DNA of 64,000 nucleotides. Source: Metopolophium dirhodum. Lineage: Eukaryota; Arthropoda; Insecta; Hemiptera; Aphididae. Below the pieces are notes generated by a model. The model ran no database searches, was not told the DNA's origin, and worked only from the letters and a program-made list of their open reading frames with translations. Below, piece after piece: positions 37,523-50,480 of the stretch; position 1 is the stretch's first letter, and each line of letters opens with the position of its first letter. The stretch is from contig NC_083560.1 of assembly GCF_019925205.1 (NCBI RefSeq), positions 46,980,270 to 47,044,269 of the forward strand, given 5' to 3'. The position numbers and the translations under genes were made by a program.

Positions 37523-40500
37523 TTAGTCTTTGCTAGTTACCAATATGTCAGGTTTTCTATATAACTTGAGCGGACGCTGAAACCCTTTGGATGGATTATG
37601 AGGCATTGAAAGAGTTTCACAGTTGGCAAAACCAACTTCGTTCAACAGATAGTCTGTAAACATTGGAGGTTTCAGCAGAATGTTTTTGTAATTTTGACAA
37701 ATGGTTTCCTAAAATTATACATTAAACAAAATCAATAAATATTCTACTAGTTTATTAACATTATTAACATCATCATCATATTTACCGTCAATGTTTTCCT
37801 GCGACCATAAGATTTCCATGGCTGAGGCTCCACCACAAGTATTCCACCAGGTCGCAACTGTGCAAACATGCGTTTAAATGCTCGTTTCAAACCGTCATCA
37901 CCCCAGTTCAAGTGAAGCCATTTGGTAATACTTAAACAGAGAATAACGTCGAACTTACACGTTTCTAATGAAAGTAAAAGATCAGATTCTAATACATAAT
38001 TTCCCTGAAACATATTGCCTTTGTTATAAACTTACATTTGTGGAATTACCAGACATTTTTTGATTCACTAACCTGCACAAAAGAGACATTGAAAGGAAAT
38101 TGTTCATACAATGTATTACTAACTGATTTAGTAGGACAATGCTGCATAGGTAATAATTCGGTTACATTATCACAGTTTGAATCATTACGATTTCTTAAAT
38201 CAAAATCTTTTTTTGGTGACAGGTGTGAGGAAGACTGCGCTGTATCGTTAATGTAATACTGTACATTTTTGCGTGCAATATTAATTAGTTTACGATCAAT
38301 GTCCATTCCTACAACTGACTTTGCACCAAAATCTCTAGCAACGCTAAAAGTAACATGACCGATATTACAGCCAATGTCCAACACGTCCTTGTTGTTAAAT
38401 AAATCCGGGCGTTCAGCTAAAACTTTCAGTCTATTGTCTTCATTATCTGGATTACGATAACCATAATATCTACAACAAAAAATTTGGTCTTAAAATAAAA
38501 AGCTTGGCAAATAATAAAGATAGTAAAATATGTAATGTACACAAATGTACACATAGTAAATGTAAATAAATAAATATGTATGAGTAGTAAAATAATGTTT
38601 TTATGAATATATGTATGTCACATATTATCTATGTATAAAAATTCTTTCAAATTTAAAACCAAGGTTGGGAAAATACAAATTATTTCAAAAAGTTACGTAT
38701 TTATTTTAAATAAATAATAATATTTATATAAACAAGAATTATAAATTAAAACAGTATATTATTTTCATTACAAATTTACCATTATCATTTTAGAAAATAC
38801 ATTCATATTGAATAATGCTTTTACTTTTTAAGAATTCAATAGCAGTGTTCTCAATAATTTAAAATTCTCAGTGGAGCAATGAATGTATTGATTTTAATAT
38901 ATAATAAAGATATGTGTTTTTAGAATTTTGTTTTTTGTGTATGTATGTACGATAACGGGTAAGTAGAAAAAATGCTTCAATTTTTAAGTTTAGTATCTTT
39001 TCTGGTTGAAAGTGAATCTAGTTGAATCTTTTGAGGTGTCAAAGGAGAAAATTCACAGTAGTTTTCAAAAGATTCAGGATAAACAAACAAAAAATTAAGG
39101 AAAACAATTTTTATGCAAAACCAGTTTCAACAAAATTAATTTTATTTTTTGGTATAACTAAAACACAATAACAATATTCATGATATTTTTTCACACAAAA
39201 TACTAAATACTATATAAATACTAATTTTTCAAGTACAGTGATGAGTGGTAGCTAGGAATACTATATTATTGGGTATATTATCAAAAATCCTAAAACTAAT
39301 ATATTCACAAATATATATAACTAATATATACTACATAATTTAGTACCTATACAAGATTATAGTAAATTCTTCAAAATGTAAATATTTAGTATATTAAAAT
39401 TAAATAATAATTATTAAAATATTAAATTTATTTTGTTTCTAATATAATATAATGTACTTAAATTTTTTTTTACGGTTTATAAAAGAAACTAATTTTCTTG
39501 GATATATGTATTATAAAGGCTCAGGGAGGGGATCAAGCCAATATGAGTATTTTTATTCAAGCAAATAATCAAGATTTAGAGGTTGTATTAAAAGGTTGTA
39601 TGTCAAAGGACATTCAAATTAATTTTATTGAGGAAGTAAGGAAAACGTGGGTTAATAATTAAATAATTAGTATTTATTTATTTGTTCATATAATTTGTAT
39701 GTTATTTTAATTTTTAGATATTGTTATAACTAATTTACAAATTAATAACTTTTTTAAGAAACAATGCTCAATAAGCTAAAATATTACATACAATTTTGTG
39801 AATACTTCAATGTGATAAAATGTGGTTCACTATGCCTATGGTTAAAATACTTCATTGTAAGGTTAATATCCACTCTCTGTTTTACTCAGAATTCATGAAA
39901 TATACAATTTTAAATTAACCTTAAAATGTCCACAGAGTTAAATTATATACCATGTACATAATATATGCATACTAAAAATGTGTGACACAAAGACTTCTAG
40001 ATTATTACATTTTGTAATAACTAATATTTAGTAGTAATAAACGATAGTAAAAATAAAAATGTATTAAGAGAAACTAAACTATATACTAGTTTGTATAAAA
40101 ATTACTTGAAGATAATTATTTTTAAAGATAGATAAGATTTGAGAACGTACATTTTGTTAATGAAATAATGCTGGGATGATCGTCAATAAACTTAAGTTGT
40201 TCAAATTACAAGTTGTATTTATTCAAAGAATATGATAATAATTGAACTAAAATATATATAGAATATAATATATCCAGATATTCTTAACTGTCGTAATTAT
40301 AATAAATACAACTAAACTAGTAAAAAATGATTCATAATAATATAATAGTCTGTTTATAATGTTATAACGATTAACATTATATCAATTTATCTAGAATATA
40401 GATAATACCCATCAATGCATTGAAAGATCCTTGACCATTGACCAAGATCTTTGATTCATTCTAAGTGATTTAAAGTATTTTCCGTTTAGAGATCTCTTTT

Positions 40501-40630
40501 CTAACCACGTCAAAATACATGATGATATAGAGTAAATCATTTTCGGAATATCCAATAATATTTAATCTTACCTGCAATAATTTCCATATTGACACGATGC
40601 TTTTTTATCTTTCAACTTTAGTTTAGGCAT
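37523..40630 (-). CDS. MEPCE-like: MePCE (Bin3-type) capping enzyme, short tandem copy (predicted 286 aa)
   Basis: Four exons in phase on the minus strand: 40630-40572, 38469-38073, 38004-37786 and 37708-37523. The enzyme family methylates the gamma-phosphate of the 7SK RNA 5' end with S-adenosylmethionine. The catalytic domain is complete: YGNYCRYYGYRN, SAM motif DVLDIGCNIGH (residues 48-58), the variable insert, LCLSITKWLHLNWGD, RPGGILVVEPQPW and a C-terminal PHNPSKGFQRPL. The long N-terminal region of the neighbouring copy is missing. Translation would start at MPK, at the site of an internal Met (SPVVM) of that copy, with an in-frame stop 17 codons or so upstream. A 39-base duplication (12-bp repeats ctagttaccaat at 37494 and 37533) shortens the C-terminus to DILVTSKD. 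No inactivating change is visible in the catalytic region. It may be a working methyltransferase with altered targeting. Promoter unknown. Confidence 0.8.
38862..39130 (+). repeat. Degenerate GATTCTGAGCGAAGC repeat in a MePCE intron
   Basis: Resembles the first 270 bases of copy A: ttctcagtggagcaatgaatgtattgatt, then gtgtctg-like text, agtatcttttctggttgaaag and cacagtagttttcaaaa. It lies in the first intron of the short MePCE copy and contributes to that intron being longer than its counterpart in the full-length copy. Confidence 0.6.
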
Positions 40631-42422
40631 AACAACCGGACTTAGTAGGACATGTGGGAATAACGGCCGGTGGGTATTGAGTTATGGGCCGTTTGCGGAT
40701 TAGGCACAAGCAGTCTTGGTTAATAGTTCGTGGTTTGGGTAATGCATATCACTCGTGCACAACAACATGATATTTGAAAACAACCTTTTAGATTTTATTT
40801 ATATTTGATAAATCGAAAACTAATATCACAAAATGATAACCAAAAATTTCTTATCAATTTTTTTATCACTTTTTATCAAACGTTTTTTAAAGTTTATTAA
40901 AAATCATGTCAATAAGCACAATATTTCGATTTTTATTAAGTGTTGTTAAACTGTGGAAATAAATATTTATCGGTGAAAAGTTGATCAGTGATTGCTATTT
41001 GCTACTAACTGCTACTTTTATAACAGTTGTGTTTTAGGGGAAATAAACACGTATCAACCGTGATAATTACATTTCCTTCTTAAAATCACTTTTTTTCACA
41101 ATTTTGACTCACAGTATCTCGATATTTTTGATAACCGTCGTCAGTCGATGGATTGTGAACTACGAATCATAGACCATGGTATTCAAATCACTGTTCTTTT
41201 ACATAGTAGTATACCTACTAGTAGCAGGCAATGTTACTGTAACTTAGACGATATTTTAAGTCAAAACTGTTAGTTGTTAACTAAAATGTTTGCTCCTATC
41301 ACCGACTTTATCAGAGGTTTAGTGCTTCTGCTACCCTTGACGGCTTGATAATGTTGGCGATGAACAATCTTCATAATATGGTGAATAAATTGCCGTATCT
41401 TAAAACAGTCAGAAACCATTTGTTTTCTCTACCTTCCTGAAAACATGCCTAAGGTAAACAATTCTTACATTTCTAATACACTATTGTAATTTTAAATATT
41501 AATGAATATTTCTGTTCTATTAAAAATTACATATAATTTTGTTGTTCTTAAATTGTATGATTTTAAGGAACTTATATTTAATTCTATACTCTTATATTAA
41601 TGTGTAACTTGTAACCAATCTATTCAATTTATGAATTATTATTTATGCAAAAGGTATTTTTTTATATTTTTGAATTGAAGTTAATAAAATATATTAAACT
41701 TAAATAAAGTTATTTTTTCAATCAACTTATTGGTAGGTACATACATTTTTTCATAATAATAATGTTATACTACCTAGGTAATACAAAATTAAATATTTTT
41801 TCTAGTGTCGACATTTTATTAACTAATAAAATTAAAACATATTATTTACTTTCAAGTTGGTTAAATATTTTGTATCTTCTTGTTCAGTACTTCAGTACAT
41901 TATATCAATTAAAATAAAATATGCATTCCAATATATATTTCAATGAAATTTTAAGTACAATATTGTGAACTAGAATACAATGGAACCACATGAATAAATT
42001 ATATGGACTTGAAGAGTTTGTGCTTATATCATGACAGATTAATATATTAAAAACAGAAGAATGAAAATCATCCTAAAAAACACGTATGAGTAAAAGCAAA
42101 TAGCTATGTTATTTTTTCATTTTTATAAGTAAACGAGCAATAACCAAAGACTTACATACAAAACATTAGTAAAAATAAAATAATGAAGTCAATATATTTT
42201 CAACAATAAAAAAATATTTATTCATCTCACAAATTGTACAATGAATAAAATTTATACTATGTATTCAAATTATGAGAAACAAAAAATATTAAATAACAAT
42301 TTGGTAATAAAAGTCAATATACACGTGGTCCAGTTGTTAAATTACAGTGCTAAGAACAATAACATAAATATTTAAGACTACAATTGCCTTAAAGAAATTC
42401 AGTGAGTATTTCAATACCATGT

Positions 42423-45400
42423 TTATAATTTTTGGGTTTCATTTGGGTGAACTATCGTACACTTTGGTTTGTTTCTATTTACTAATATGTTAGGTTTTCT
42501 ATACAACTTGAGCGGGCGCTGAAACCCTTTAGATGGATTATGAGGCATAGTAAGAGTTTCACAGTTGGCAAAACCAACTTCGTTCAACAGATAATCTGTA
42601 AACATTGGAGGTTTTAGCAGAATGTTTTTGTAATTTCGCCAAATGGTTTCCTAAAATTATACATTAAACAAAATCAATAAATATTCTACTAGTTTATTAA
42701 CATTATTAACATCATCATCATATTTACCGTCAATGTTTTCCTGCGACCATAAGATTTCCATGGCTGAGGCTCCACCACAAGTATTCCACCAGGTCGCAAC
42801 TGTGCAAACATGCGTTTAAATGCTCGTTTCAAACCGTCATCACCCCAGTTCAAGTGAAGCCATTTGGTAATACTTAAACAGAGAATAACGTCGAACTTAC
42901 ACGTTTCCAATGAAAGTAAAAGATCAGATTCTAATACATAATTTCCCTGAAACATATTGCCTTTGTTATAAACTTACATTTGTGGAATTACCAGACATTT
43001 TTTGATTCACTAACCTGCACAAAAGAGACATTGTAAGGAAACCGTCCAGATAGTGTCAAGCCAGCTAAATTAATAGGACCGTACAGCATAGGTAATGATA
43101 TAGGAAATGATTCGATTATATCACTGTTTGAATCATTACGATTTCTTGAATTAAAATCTTTAAAATGGTAATTTGATGAAAGGTATGAGGAAGACTGCGC
43201 TGTATCGTTAATGTAATACTGTACATTTTTGCGTGCTATATTTATTAGTTTACGATCAATATCCATTCCTACAACTGACTTTGCACCAAAATCTCTGGCA
43301 ACGCTGAAAGTAACATGACCAATATTACAACCAATGTCCAACACATCCTTGCCATAAAATAAATCCGTACGTTCAGCTAAGACTTTCAGTCTATTGTCTT
43401 CATCATCTGGATTACGATAACCGTAATATCTACAACAAAAAATTTGATTTTAAAATAATAAGCTGGTCAAATATATACACAACATAAATGTAAATATATA
43501 TGTATTTGCATTAAAATAATTTTTTTATGAAAATATTTATGTCACATCTATGTTTAGTTATTTAAAAACAAGGTTGGGCAAATCAGTGGTGCCAAATTAA
43601 ATTAAAACTGGCAGTATTATAGCAGAAAGACTAGGAAGTATAATCTATTTAGCCACTTTCTAGCCACCCACTGAGTTATTAAGGCAGTTCAATTGAATTA
43701 CCTGAAGTACTTGTTCGGTACCACTGGGGTAAATACATATAATTTCAAAAGGTTACATATTAATTTGAAATAATATTTATGTAGATAAATAATTATAAAT
43801 TAAAACAGTACATTATATCTTTATCCTGATCAGTACTTTTGCGCATGCATTTAGATTGAATAATGCTTTTATTTTATAAGAATTCACTAGCAGTGTTCCG
43901 ATTGGTATTTATAATTTAATTTGTTATTTATAGTTACACTGTAACTTTTAATCAAACAAAATATTTATTACATCTATATATCCACCAATAATCATAAGAT
44001 AAATCTTAGATACCATAGATCTTTAATTTCCACAACTTAATGTATGCAATTATGTATTTTGTTAAGGCGTGAAACAATGCTCTATAAGGTAAAATATTAC
44101 ATACATTTTTGTGAGTACTACAGTGTTACAATGCTTAAAATACTGTTTTGGCTGTAGCCAACGTGGTTAATAGCCACTCTACGTTTCACTCTAAATTAAT
44201 GAAATATACAATTTTGAATTACTGTTGTCTGTTAAATGATATACTATGTTCACATGTACAGTAACAATAGTGGTTTCAATAAACTTCTAGATAAAGAGAT
44301 TTTTATGATAACTAATATTAACTAATAATGATCCATAATAAAAATAATAATGTATTAGGCAGAACTAAACTATACATTAGTATATAAGAATAACTTTGAG
44401 ATAATTATTTTTACCAATATAGTTAAGATTTGAGAACATTTTTTAATGAAATAATGCTGTGATGATCATCAGTGTAAGTCTTATAATATATGTGGTTCAA
44501 ATTAGAAAAGTTGTATTTATCCCAATAGCATAATAATTAAACCAAAATAAATTCTTATTAATAAACTCTTACAAATTATAATAATTACATATTTTTATAT
44601 TTGGAACTAGGCAATGTATAAAATAGTTCAGTTCCCATGTAGCAGTGTCGCAAAAAAAAAGTTTATGTAGAATCTAGATCATACCCAGCATTTTATTGAA
44701 AGGTACAGTCCTTTAATCCTTTGATCCATTCAAAGTGTTTAAAGAGTGTTTCCGATTGGACATCTCTTTTCTAACTACGTTAAATACATGGTGATATAGG
44801 GAAAATCATTTTCGGATTTGCCAATAACATTTAATCTTACCTCGTATAATTTCCATATTTAAACAATGCATTTTTGTCTTTGAACTTTTTATTAACCTTT
44901 TGTTTTGGTTTAGCTGTCGTAACAACGACCGGCTGATGTACGCTGTGTTTCTCTGACAATGAGGGCTGCATAACAACCGGACTTACTACACATCTTTTGG
45001 GCTTTATTTTTTCGCGCTGCTCTTGTATTTCCTTACCGTCGTCAACTTTTTTTTCAGGAGATGGTGACAGTGTTTTGCTTGGCTCGAGTATCTTTTCAAC
45101 AACCACTTCAACAGGAGCTTTTGAAATTGGAATATTACATTCATCTAATGACACTAGAACGTCTTGCACTAATACATCTATGATAGTTTCTATAACTTCA
45201 ATTATTTCACATGATACTTTATTATTTTCAGACTCGGACATACAGTTTTCAAGCAATTCAGTTTTGAGCTTTTTGTTAGGTGGCAAAGAAATAATGTCTT
45301 CTTCTACCTCTCTTTTCTTTTCTTTATTACATTCTGGTTCAAAACTAAACAAAACAAAATTTAAAATTGCTATTAATAAATAATAATTAGAATAATACAG

Positions 45401-46738
45401 GTTAACCCAATATTGCTAAAATTAATTTTAAATAGTGATATTTTATAAGATATGACGAAATATTAATTTTCCATATTATTGAAGTGAAACTTCTTTATGG
45501 AGTATACAATGCAGAAAAATTTAATGCGTAATTATGTTCACAGCACAAAATGTCAGTGTCAAAGAAAAATAAATACAATATAAATCATATAAATCCATTA
45601 ATAATTATTATTATAATCTATTTAGATATTTAATACTTAGTGTGGAATAGTGAAACGGAGTTTCGTTTGAATATATACTGTAAGTTAATTAAATTCATAA
45701 TAATTATGAAATAATCAAGTATATAACAATAACTATAAGTCAATAAATATCGAAACGATGGCAGGTTATAATAATATATTATATTATTATATTTTTAATA
45801 CACTTACTGATACAACATCAAATAATTTCAATGCTAATTTAATTTTAACTTGAAACTTTTAAAAAAATAATGTCTAAAATTAATCTATAATGAAATGAGA
45901 TTAATATAATAAATAGAATAAATAAAAAGAATCGAACAAATAAATTTTTTTTTGTATCATGAATTTGAACTAAAAATTCTATTAGTTGCAAGATTGTTCA
46001 TTTTCAGAAAAGCTAGATATCACTAAAAACGATGAAAACATTTTTACTTCATACACTCGTGCTCGCACACACATTTTTTATACATCACAACTCATTAGAA
46101 TTTAATTATAAAATTAGCTTTAACTTACTCCTTTTCTGGGGTGTTCTCAGTAATTATACCAGTATCAGATAAAGATTTTGACAGCGGTATTTTAGATTTA
46201 CATTTTTGTGGAGTTTTTGGTTGTAATAAATCTATGCCTGAACATGCAATTGCTTTAGCTTCATCGCACTTGCTAAGTTCCAATGGATCAGATAAATTTC
46301 GAGGAATTATAACATTCACTTGATCTTTTTTAATGTTCACTGTATTTGAGTGTAGGGGAGAAGATTTTGGAGTTTTATTCATTGCCCTAAAATTTCAAAA
46401 TAATAAATTAATATAATTTAAAATAAATAACAGTAAAAAATATATCTATTTTTAATTTACTTATTAATATCTTCATTCTGGAGACTATTTAAATTGAGGG
46501 GATCAGACATGCTACCACCAAGCAAAAACTTTTTAGGTGGTATTATATTTTGATCTTCTTTTTTTTTTTTCTTTGGCGATGTGCTTATAAGAATTGATGT
46601 GCTGACACATCGTTTTCTTGTTGGGTATAGTTTAATTGTATCATCACAAAACTGTAAATTTGTACAAACTGCATTCAAATCTTGATTTTCAAGTGGTTTT
46701 TCAATTGTTTCATTCTCAACTTCAGTTTTAGTCGCCAT
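42423..46738 (-). CDS. MEPCE: MePCE (Bin3-type) 7SK snRNA methylphosphate capping enzyme, full-length copy (predicted 633 aa)
   Basis: Six exons join in phase: 46738-46461, 46386-46129, 45344-44841, 43429-43015, 42946-42728 and 42650-42423. The nuclear enzyme caps and holds 7SK RNA, which controls P-TEFb. The N-terminal half is charged and low in complexity but has two conserved islands: LLGGSMSDPLNLNSL (about residues 70-84) and IIPRNLSDPLEL. The catalytic half begins at FKYGNYTRYYGYR (about 340-352), followed by SAM motif DVLDIGCNIGH (375-385), a variable insert, LCLSITKWLHLNWGD (about 507-521), EPQPW (about 544-548) and PHNPSKGFQRPL. Domain order and length fit the family. The start Met (MATKTE) follows an acceptor-like gatttaag, so a 5' untranslated exon lies upstream, possibly in the CpG-rich block beyond 51.9 kb (inference). 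The last exon ends 1.8 kb from the first exon of the short copy. Confidence 0.9.
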
Positions 46739-46759
46739 TATAAGCCTTAAATCAAAATA

Positions 46760-47680
46760 TAATTACATTGTTAAAAAGTGTATGTTCCATAAAAAAAAAA
46801 GCAACTTTAATTAGTTCAATAAACAAAAAAAAATTATGATTATTATTTAATTATTTAGTATATGTTTTTACTCAAATAAGATAAGTAAACATAAAAATCA
46901 ATATATTATAAAAATTATAACAGAAAGGCATATTACGGCTTTTATCATGGCAATAATAATTAATAATACATCAACTTATAATAGTTATAATCATATTTAG
47001 TTGTATTAGTTTTGTAATATACAACTATTTAATGCTTTTTACTATATTTCATTAATTAATATATTTTTTTTGTAAAAGAAAAGAAACTCTACAATTCTAA
47101 GGTATTCAAACTGTACATTGTGGCTCCAAGGGTAATGCAAGTGTTAGTTAAAGAAGCCACAGAACAGAAGAGGAAAGAAAATAATAATGTCCATCATTTT
47201 GTTATGATAATCAATGATTATAATAATGAAATAATGAAATAAATTATTAACATTATCCATATTTGTTTTTAAAAATTTGGGAGGTGTTGTGAAGAGAAAA
47301 GATCTGCAGGGTAAATTTTTTTGTTATGAAACACCTAAATCTATTACGATTAAGACAAATTATAAACTAAATTTTATTTATTATTTAAAATTAAGTTTAT
47401 AAAACAATTGTTTTTAATGGTAAAACGTGATTAATGATTACAGTGCTCTAAACTTTGCACATTTCTTAGTAAGCCAAAAAATCTGATAAATGAAATGAAA
47501 TCTGTAATAAAATACAAAAATGTACTTCAATTTCACAATAGGTTACCTACAACAATAAGTCAATTTACCTTAAATCCAAAATGTTGCATATTTTCCAAAT
47601 TTAAGCAGTTTTACATGTTTTAATTAAATGTATATTCTGTTTAAAACCAAAAAAAAACTGGTTTAGAACTTAGAATATGA
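46760..47680. other. AT-rich stretch upstream of MePCE without a recognised gene
   Basis: No exon or domain recognised. It would be intronic if the 5' untranslated exon of MePCE lies further right. Confidence 0.35.
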
Positions 47681-47689
47681 ACCACTTAT

Positions 47690-49180
47690 GAGAAACCTTC
47701 TATTAAATTTTCAATCCTTAGCTATAATAATTGAACATTTAATACATTTTCAACTACAAAATAATTTGCAAATTTTGTGCCTAGTATGTATTTTTAATAT
47801 AGTTTTAACTACTATCATATTATAACAACTTTTACTTAGCCTTGTATTAAATTCTCAATCTATTTGACCCATTGAAATTTTTTGATTAACATTAATAAAA
47901 AAAACGAAAAAACAATAGTAAATGTCTATAAATAGCTCAAACCTAGTCAAAACATTTTGAAAATTTTATCATGTATAGAAAATTATAACATTAGCAAAAT
48001 CAGAAAATCGTTCTATGAGAAATCGGTCGAATGCCTATTCAATGTCATACAAATTCTAACTTCAAACGCTCATTTTTTTGTTGTATTACATTTTAAGAGG
48101 ACGTAATCCTGGTATTACTTGCTTCCGTCTTATAAGTGGTAACAGAGCAAATTTACGCTCAGCAGACTGCAGAACACGTAGTTTCTTTTGTTTAAAAATT
48201 TGAGTTCGTCAATGTTACCTATGATATAATTAGTTGCTGTTATGAAAACTTGATGGTAAGAACATTATTTGTGTTTGTATGTGGGGTTTTTGCACAGTTT
48301 TTTAGGATAGTTCAATTTTATAGCAAATTGTGCGTAATAATATTGCGTAAATAAAAAATACTCATAACTCACTAAAAAACTTAATTATCGTAAAAACACA
48401 TTCAAACTCGGATAATGTTCTTAGCATCAAGTTTCATAATACGTCAATTTACTCTAACGAAGCTAAACGTGAAATGCTGAACATAAATGTTATGTTAAGC
48501 ACTTGTAAGACGGAGACAACAAATGCCAGTGTTAAGTTTTCTTAAATCTAAGATCTAAACAAACAATTTTTTATGAATTTCTAAATAAATAATTTGCACG
48601 ATTTTGCGTTTATAACGTGTTTTATCAAAATTTCAATTTTAGACACTCTTAGCTTAACTTTTTTGTAATTTTTAATAGGTAACAACAACTTAGTGGAACC
48701 TTGTATTATATTTTAAAGTTTTTTAATCGAGCGAAAACATTTTTATCGACAACAGTTAAATATGAACTAATGAAAATCTAAATTTTCTTATATGCTCATA
48801 AATAGCTTAAAAAGAGTTTTAATATTATTATTGTAATGTAAAATTGTATGGTGTATAGAAAATGCTAATAAAAACATTCTGTGAAAATTTCCTGTATGTA
48901 CAGTAATTTTTTATTTAGTTTCACCAAAAATCAGATTTTTTTTGAAAATTTGCTTTGAGTAAAAATCTCAGTTTTAACTAATTTTTTGTTTTTGTTTTTC
49001 TTGACGCTTTTAAAAACTTTTGGGTATTTTTTACTTTCGACCCTCTTAAGTACCAATTAGATTAATTTTTCTACCAGAAAAGACGCTATGGTACGCATTT
49101 TTATTGCCCCAAAAGGTGACGACATTCACAAAAAAACACATTCGTCGTTCCGCTTGGAATCCAAAATATAATGATTTTTT
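47690..49180 (-). repeat. GATTCTGAGCGAAGC repeat, diverged copy with nested MITE
   Basis: Reverse-oriented: its left-end region (acacattcgtcgttccgctt, a diverged complement of the end) is at about 49139-49165. The internal module aaaattttatcatgtatagaaaat is at 47960-47985 and again in related form near 48845. It is interrupted by the TTAA-flanked MITE at 48093-48545. Confidence 0.7.
48093..48545. mobile_element. MITE flanked by TTAA, about 445 bp
   Basis: TTAA at 48093-48096 and at 48542-48545 bound an element whose ends (gaggacgtaatcctggtatt and the complement of actggcat..gttaagttttc) pair over about 45 bp, sharing tccgtcttayaagtg. TTAA target choice is typical of piggyBac-type elements. 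It is inserted in the older repeat at 47690-49180. Confidence 0.65.
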
Positions 49181-50054
49181 AAGATTATTTCCATATAAAT
49201 GCATAATATTGTACTAGATAGGTAGTCACTAGTTAAAATGTTTCTAAAGCATGCCTATAAGTATCTACCTAACTATAATATAATTACAGTCATATTTTTC
49301 ACAAATTGATGTTTTAATTTTTTTTTTTGTATAAATATCCAAGATATTGATAAAATGAGCTTATAAATTTGTATTAAATCTATCTATTGATACAGATCAT
49401 AATAATATGTTATTTTTCTATTTTAATTTTCTTCTTTATCGACCGTCGAGCCTTCGCGTAATTTGATGTGTACTAAACTCCGATTTTATTTTTACAAATT
49501 ACCAATCGTCATATTTACTAAACCGTAATTTATGATCAGTGAACACATTCACTTAAGTGAGAGTAAAACGTAAGTCTTAAGACGTAGTATACGTCGTATG
49601 CACAATTCACTCAATGTGCGCGAACCGCTACACTCCACGCCGCTTGTTCATATTCATAATAGAATAACTTAATTTGAATCATGAATATAATGTAATTTAT
49701 TATAACTTTTAAATATGTAGCGTTTTGTTGATTTTTGAGATCGTTGTTTAATAAATTAAAGTAAAAATTAAAAACACTAGAACGATAACGTTATAACGGT
49801 TATGTACCTAAATAAACAATTTTTATGAATAATTTCGTAACTAGTAACTTCTCAAAAAACTATTAGCACATATACGCGCTCAATGGCACTTTTAAATATA
49901 TTTTAATTGTTACGTTTATTAAAAATTAATCGATAAGATTGCCTAATTAGAACCCCTTAAAAATGGGTGGATGCTGTGGAACTCTTGCTCGAATATCCAG
50001 GAAAACATTTGTTATCTTTATTTAATATAAACAAGCTATAACAAAACAAATTTT

Positions 50055-50480
50055 CGCATTTTAGATTCTGAACTTAAAAAAAAAGTTAGGTTAAATTTAG
50101 CATAAATCATTTGTTTTAAGTGCCTGTCGTCTGAAGTTAAACTGAGCGTATTTTTCAAAATCACGAAAATTTGCAAATTATTTTGAATTATATATTAATA
50201 AAAAATTTATATTTATATCTAAGATATGAAAATGTATTACAAAATTCCTCGTAAGTTTTACTAACTTTAAGAAAAAAAGCTAACTGGAAAGTCAAATTAA
50301 TTTTATACGACATTAGATATTCACCAGATTTTTCATATTATAACGATTTTCTTAATTTATTGTAATTCAAAAACGAATAACTGTAGATACTTGAAATTTT
50401 CAGCAAATGTTTATATTAGCACATTCTATAAATGGTACAATTTTAAAAACATTTTGAATGTTTTTGAGTTAATAAAATGC
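50055..50480 (+). repeat. Degenerate GATTCTGAGCGAAGC repeat
   Basis: Starts ttttagattctgaactt and later carries gattttcttaatttattgtaattcaaaaacgaataactgtag, the same module as copy A near 5900. Much of the left third is missing. Confidence 0.6.

Noticed and set aside
44997..45383. Ser-rich plus-strand frame of 128 codons
   Set aside because: It is the antisense shadow of the third MePCE exon.
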